From an uncultured Gemmatimonadota bacterium (GTDB lineage: Bacteria; Gemmatimonadota; Gemmatimonadetes; Longimicrobiales; Gaopeijiaceae): DNA of 5,467 nt. A program made the position numbers and the translations under genes. The notes under the pieces are model-generated. The model ran no database searches. It worked only from the letters and a program-made list of their open reading frames with translations, and had not been told where the DNA came from. The stretch spans positions 1 to 5,467 of the forward strand of contig CAKZOQ010000345.1 in the NCBI GenBank assembly GCA_937136445.1, read 5' to 3'. Position 1 is the stretch's first letter, and each line of letters starts with the position of its first letter. Positions 5,198-5,467 of the stretch are shown one piece after another.

Positions 5198-5467
5198 ACG
5201 ATCCCGCGGCGCGGGCGGCGGATTCGACGGTGTTGGAGAGAAGCATGGTGATGGTCATGGGTCCCACGCCGCCGGGAGAGGGGGAAAGGGCACCGGCGAC
5301 CTCCTTCACCTCGTCGAAGCGGACGTCGCCACACACCCGATAGCCCTTCTCGGTGTCCGGAGCATCCAGCCGGTGACTCCCGACGTCGATGACCACGGCG
5401 CCTGGCTTCACGTAGTCGGCGGTGATCATCTCCGGCCGCCCCAGCGCCACCACCAGGATGTCGGCAC
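5196..5467 (-). CDS. folD: FolD, bifunctional methylene-THF dehydrogenase / methenyl-THF cyclohydrolase (C-terminal part)
   Basis: FolD interconverts 5,10-methylene-, methenyl- and 10-formyl-tetrahydrofolate in the cytosol, usually with NADP+, supplying one-carbon units for purine and formyl-Met synthesis. Only the last 89 residues are in the window; the gene enters from the right edge and ends at TAG (5198-5196). The visible part is the C-terminal half of the NAD(P)-binding domain: ADILVVALGRPE, then VKPGAVVIDVGSHR (families usually have DVGINR), then GDVRF, and the FolD signature PGGVGPMT near residue 66 of the visible part, followed by the terminal helix. The in-frame reading continues past the GTG at 5453 to the window edge, so that codon is internal. 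xseA starts 8 nt downstream, so the two are almost certainly co-transcribed. Identification is secure from the signature; cofactor preference cannot be judged because the nucleotide-binding loop lies outside. Confidence 0.96.
   Translation of the reverse strand, partial: ADILVVALGRPEMITADYVKPGAVVIDVGSHRLDAPDTEKGYRVCGDVRFDEVKEVAGALSPSPGGVGPMTITMLLSNTVESAARAAGS

Noticed and set aside
5188..5334. Extension of xseA upstream to 5334
   Set aside because: It would overlap folD by about 139 nt and add a basic His/Arg-rich stretch unlike any XseA. The GTG at 5187 has a well-placed AGGGA.
2706..5343. Long plus-strand open frames at 2706-4298 and 4060-5343
   Set aside because: These are antisense shadows of ispA, xseB and xseA, with low-complexity Arg/Ser/Pro or His/Gly sequence and no supporting motif.
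1..5467. Novel defence, toxin, CRISPR or mobile system
   Set aside because: Both strands were examined. All coding space is accounted for by six known housekeeping families, and the only tandem repeat is the short in-frame one in xseA.

Overview
The window is a compact, GC-rich bacterial housekeeping locus read entirely on the minus strand. In transcription order (right to left) it holds folD (3' end only), xseA, xseB, ispA, dxs and nadK (5' part only). All six families are recognisable from diagnostic motifs. No RNA gene, mobile element, CRISPR array or plus-strand gene can be supported.

Organism: the high GC content, the GTG start at each of the five visible starts, and the folD-xseA-xseB-ispA-dxs-nadK order point to a high-GC, non-enteric bacterium. 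The residue style of DXS and IspA is most reminiscent of Gemmatimonadota or a related deep lineage. This is an inference from memory of these families, and Myxococcota or another high-GC phylum is possible.

Layout: 5467-5196 is the C-terminal part of FolD. After 8 nt comes xseA (5187-3805), which carries an acidic, repeat-containing N-terminal tail. xseB (3808-3515) and ispA (3518-2577) each start inside the stop codon of the previous gene through a 4-nt GTGA overlap. A 104-nt gap (2473-2576) is the only real intergenic space and holds a GC-rich hairpin and a weak promoter-like pair. dxs (2472-562) follows, and nadK (565 to the left edge) again starts through GTGA.

How the genes work together: IspA and DXS are both isoprenoid enzymes. 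DXS commits pyruvate and glyceraldehyde-3-phosphate to the MEP pathway, and IspA condenses its C5 products into farnesyl or geranylgeranyl diphosphate. NadK makes NADP+ and FolD reduces it during one-carbon metabolism; the next MEP step (DXR) uses NADPH. XseA and XseB are the two subunits of exonuclease VII. This is a variant of a widely conserved gene neighbourhood, not a new system. The points most worth a second look are a sliding-clamp-like peptide at the N-terminus of XseA, the acidic tails on both Exo VII subunits, and motif substitutions in IspA and DXS.
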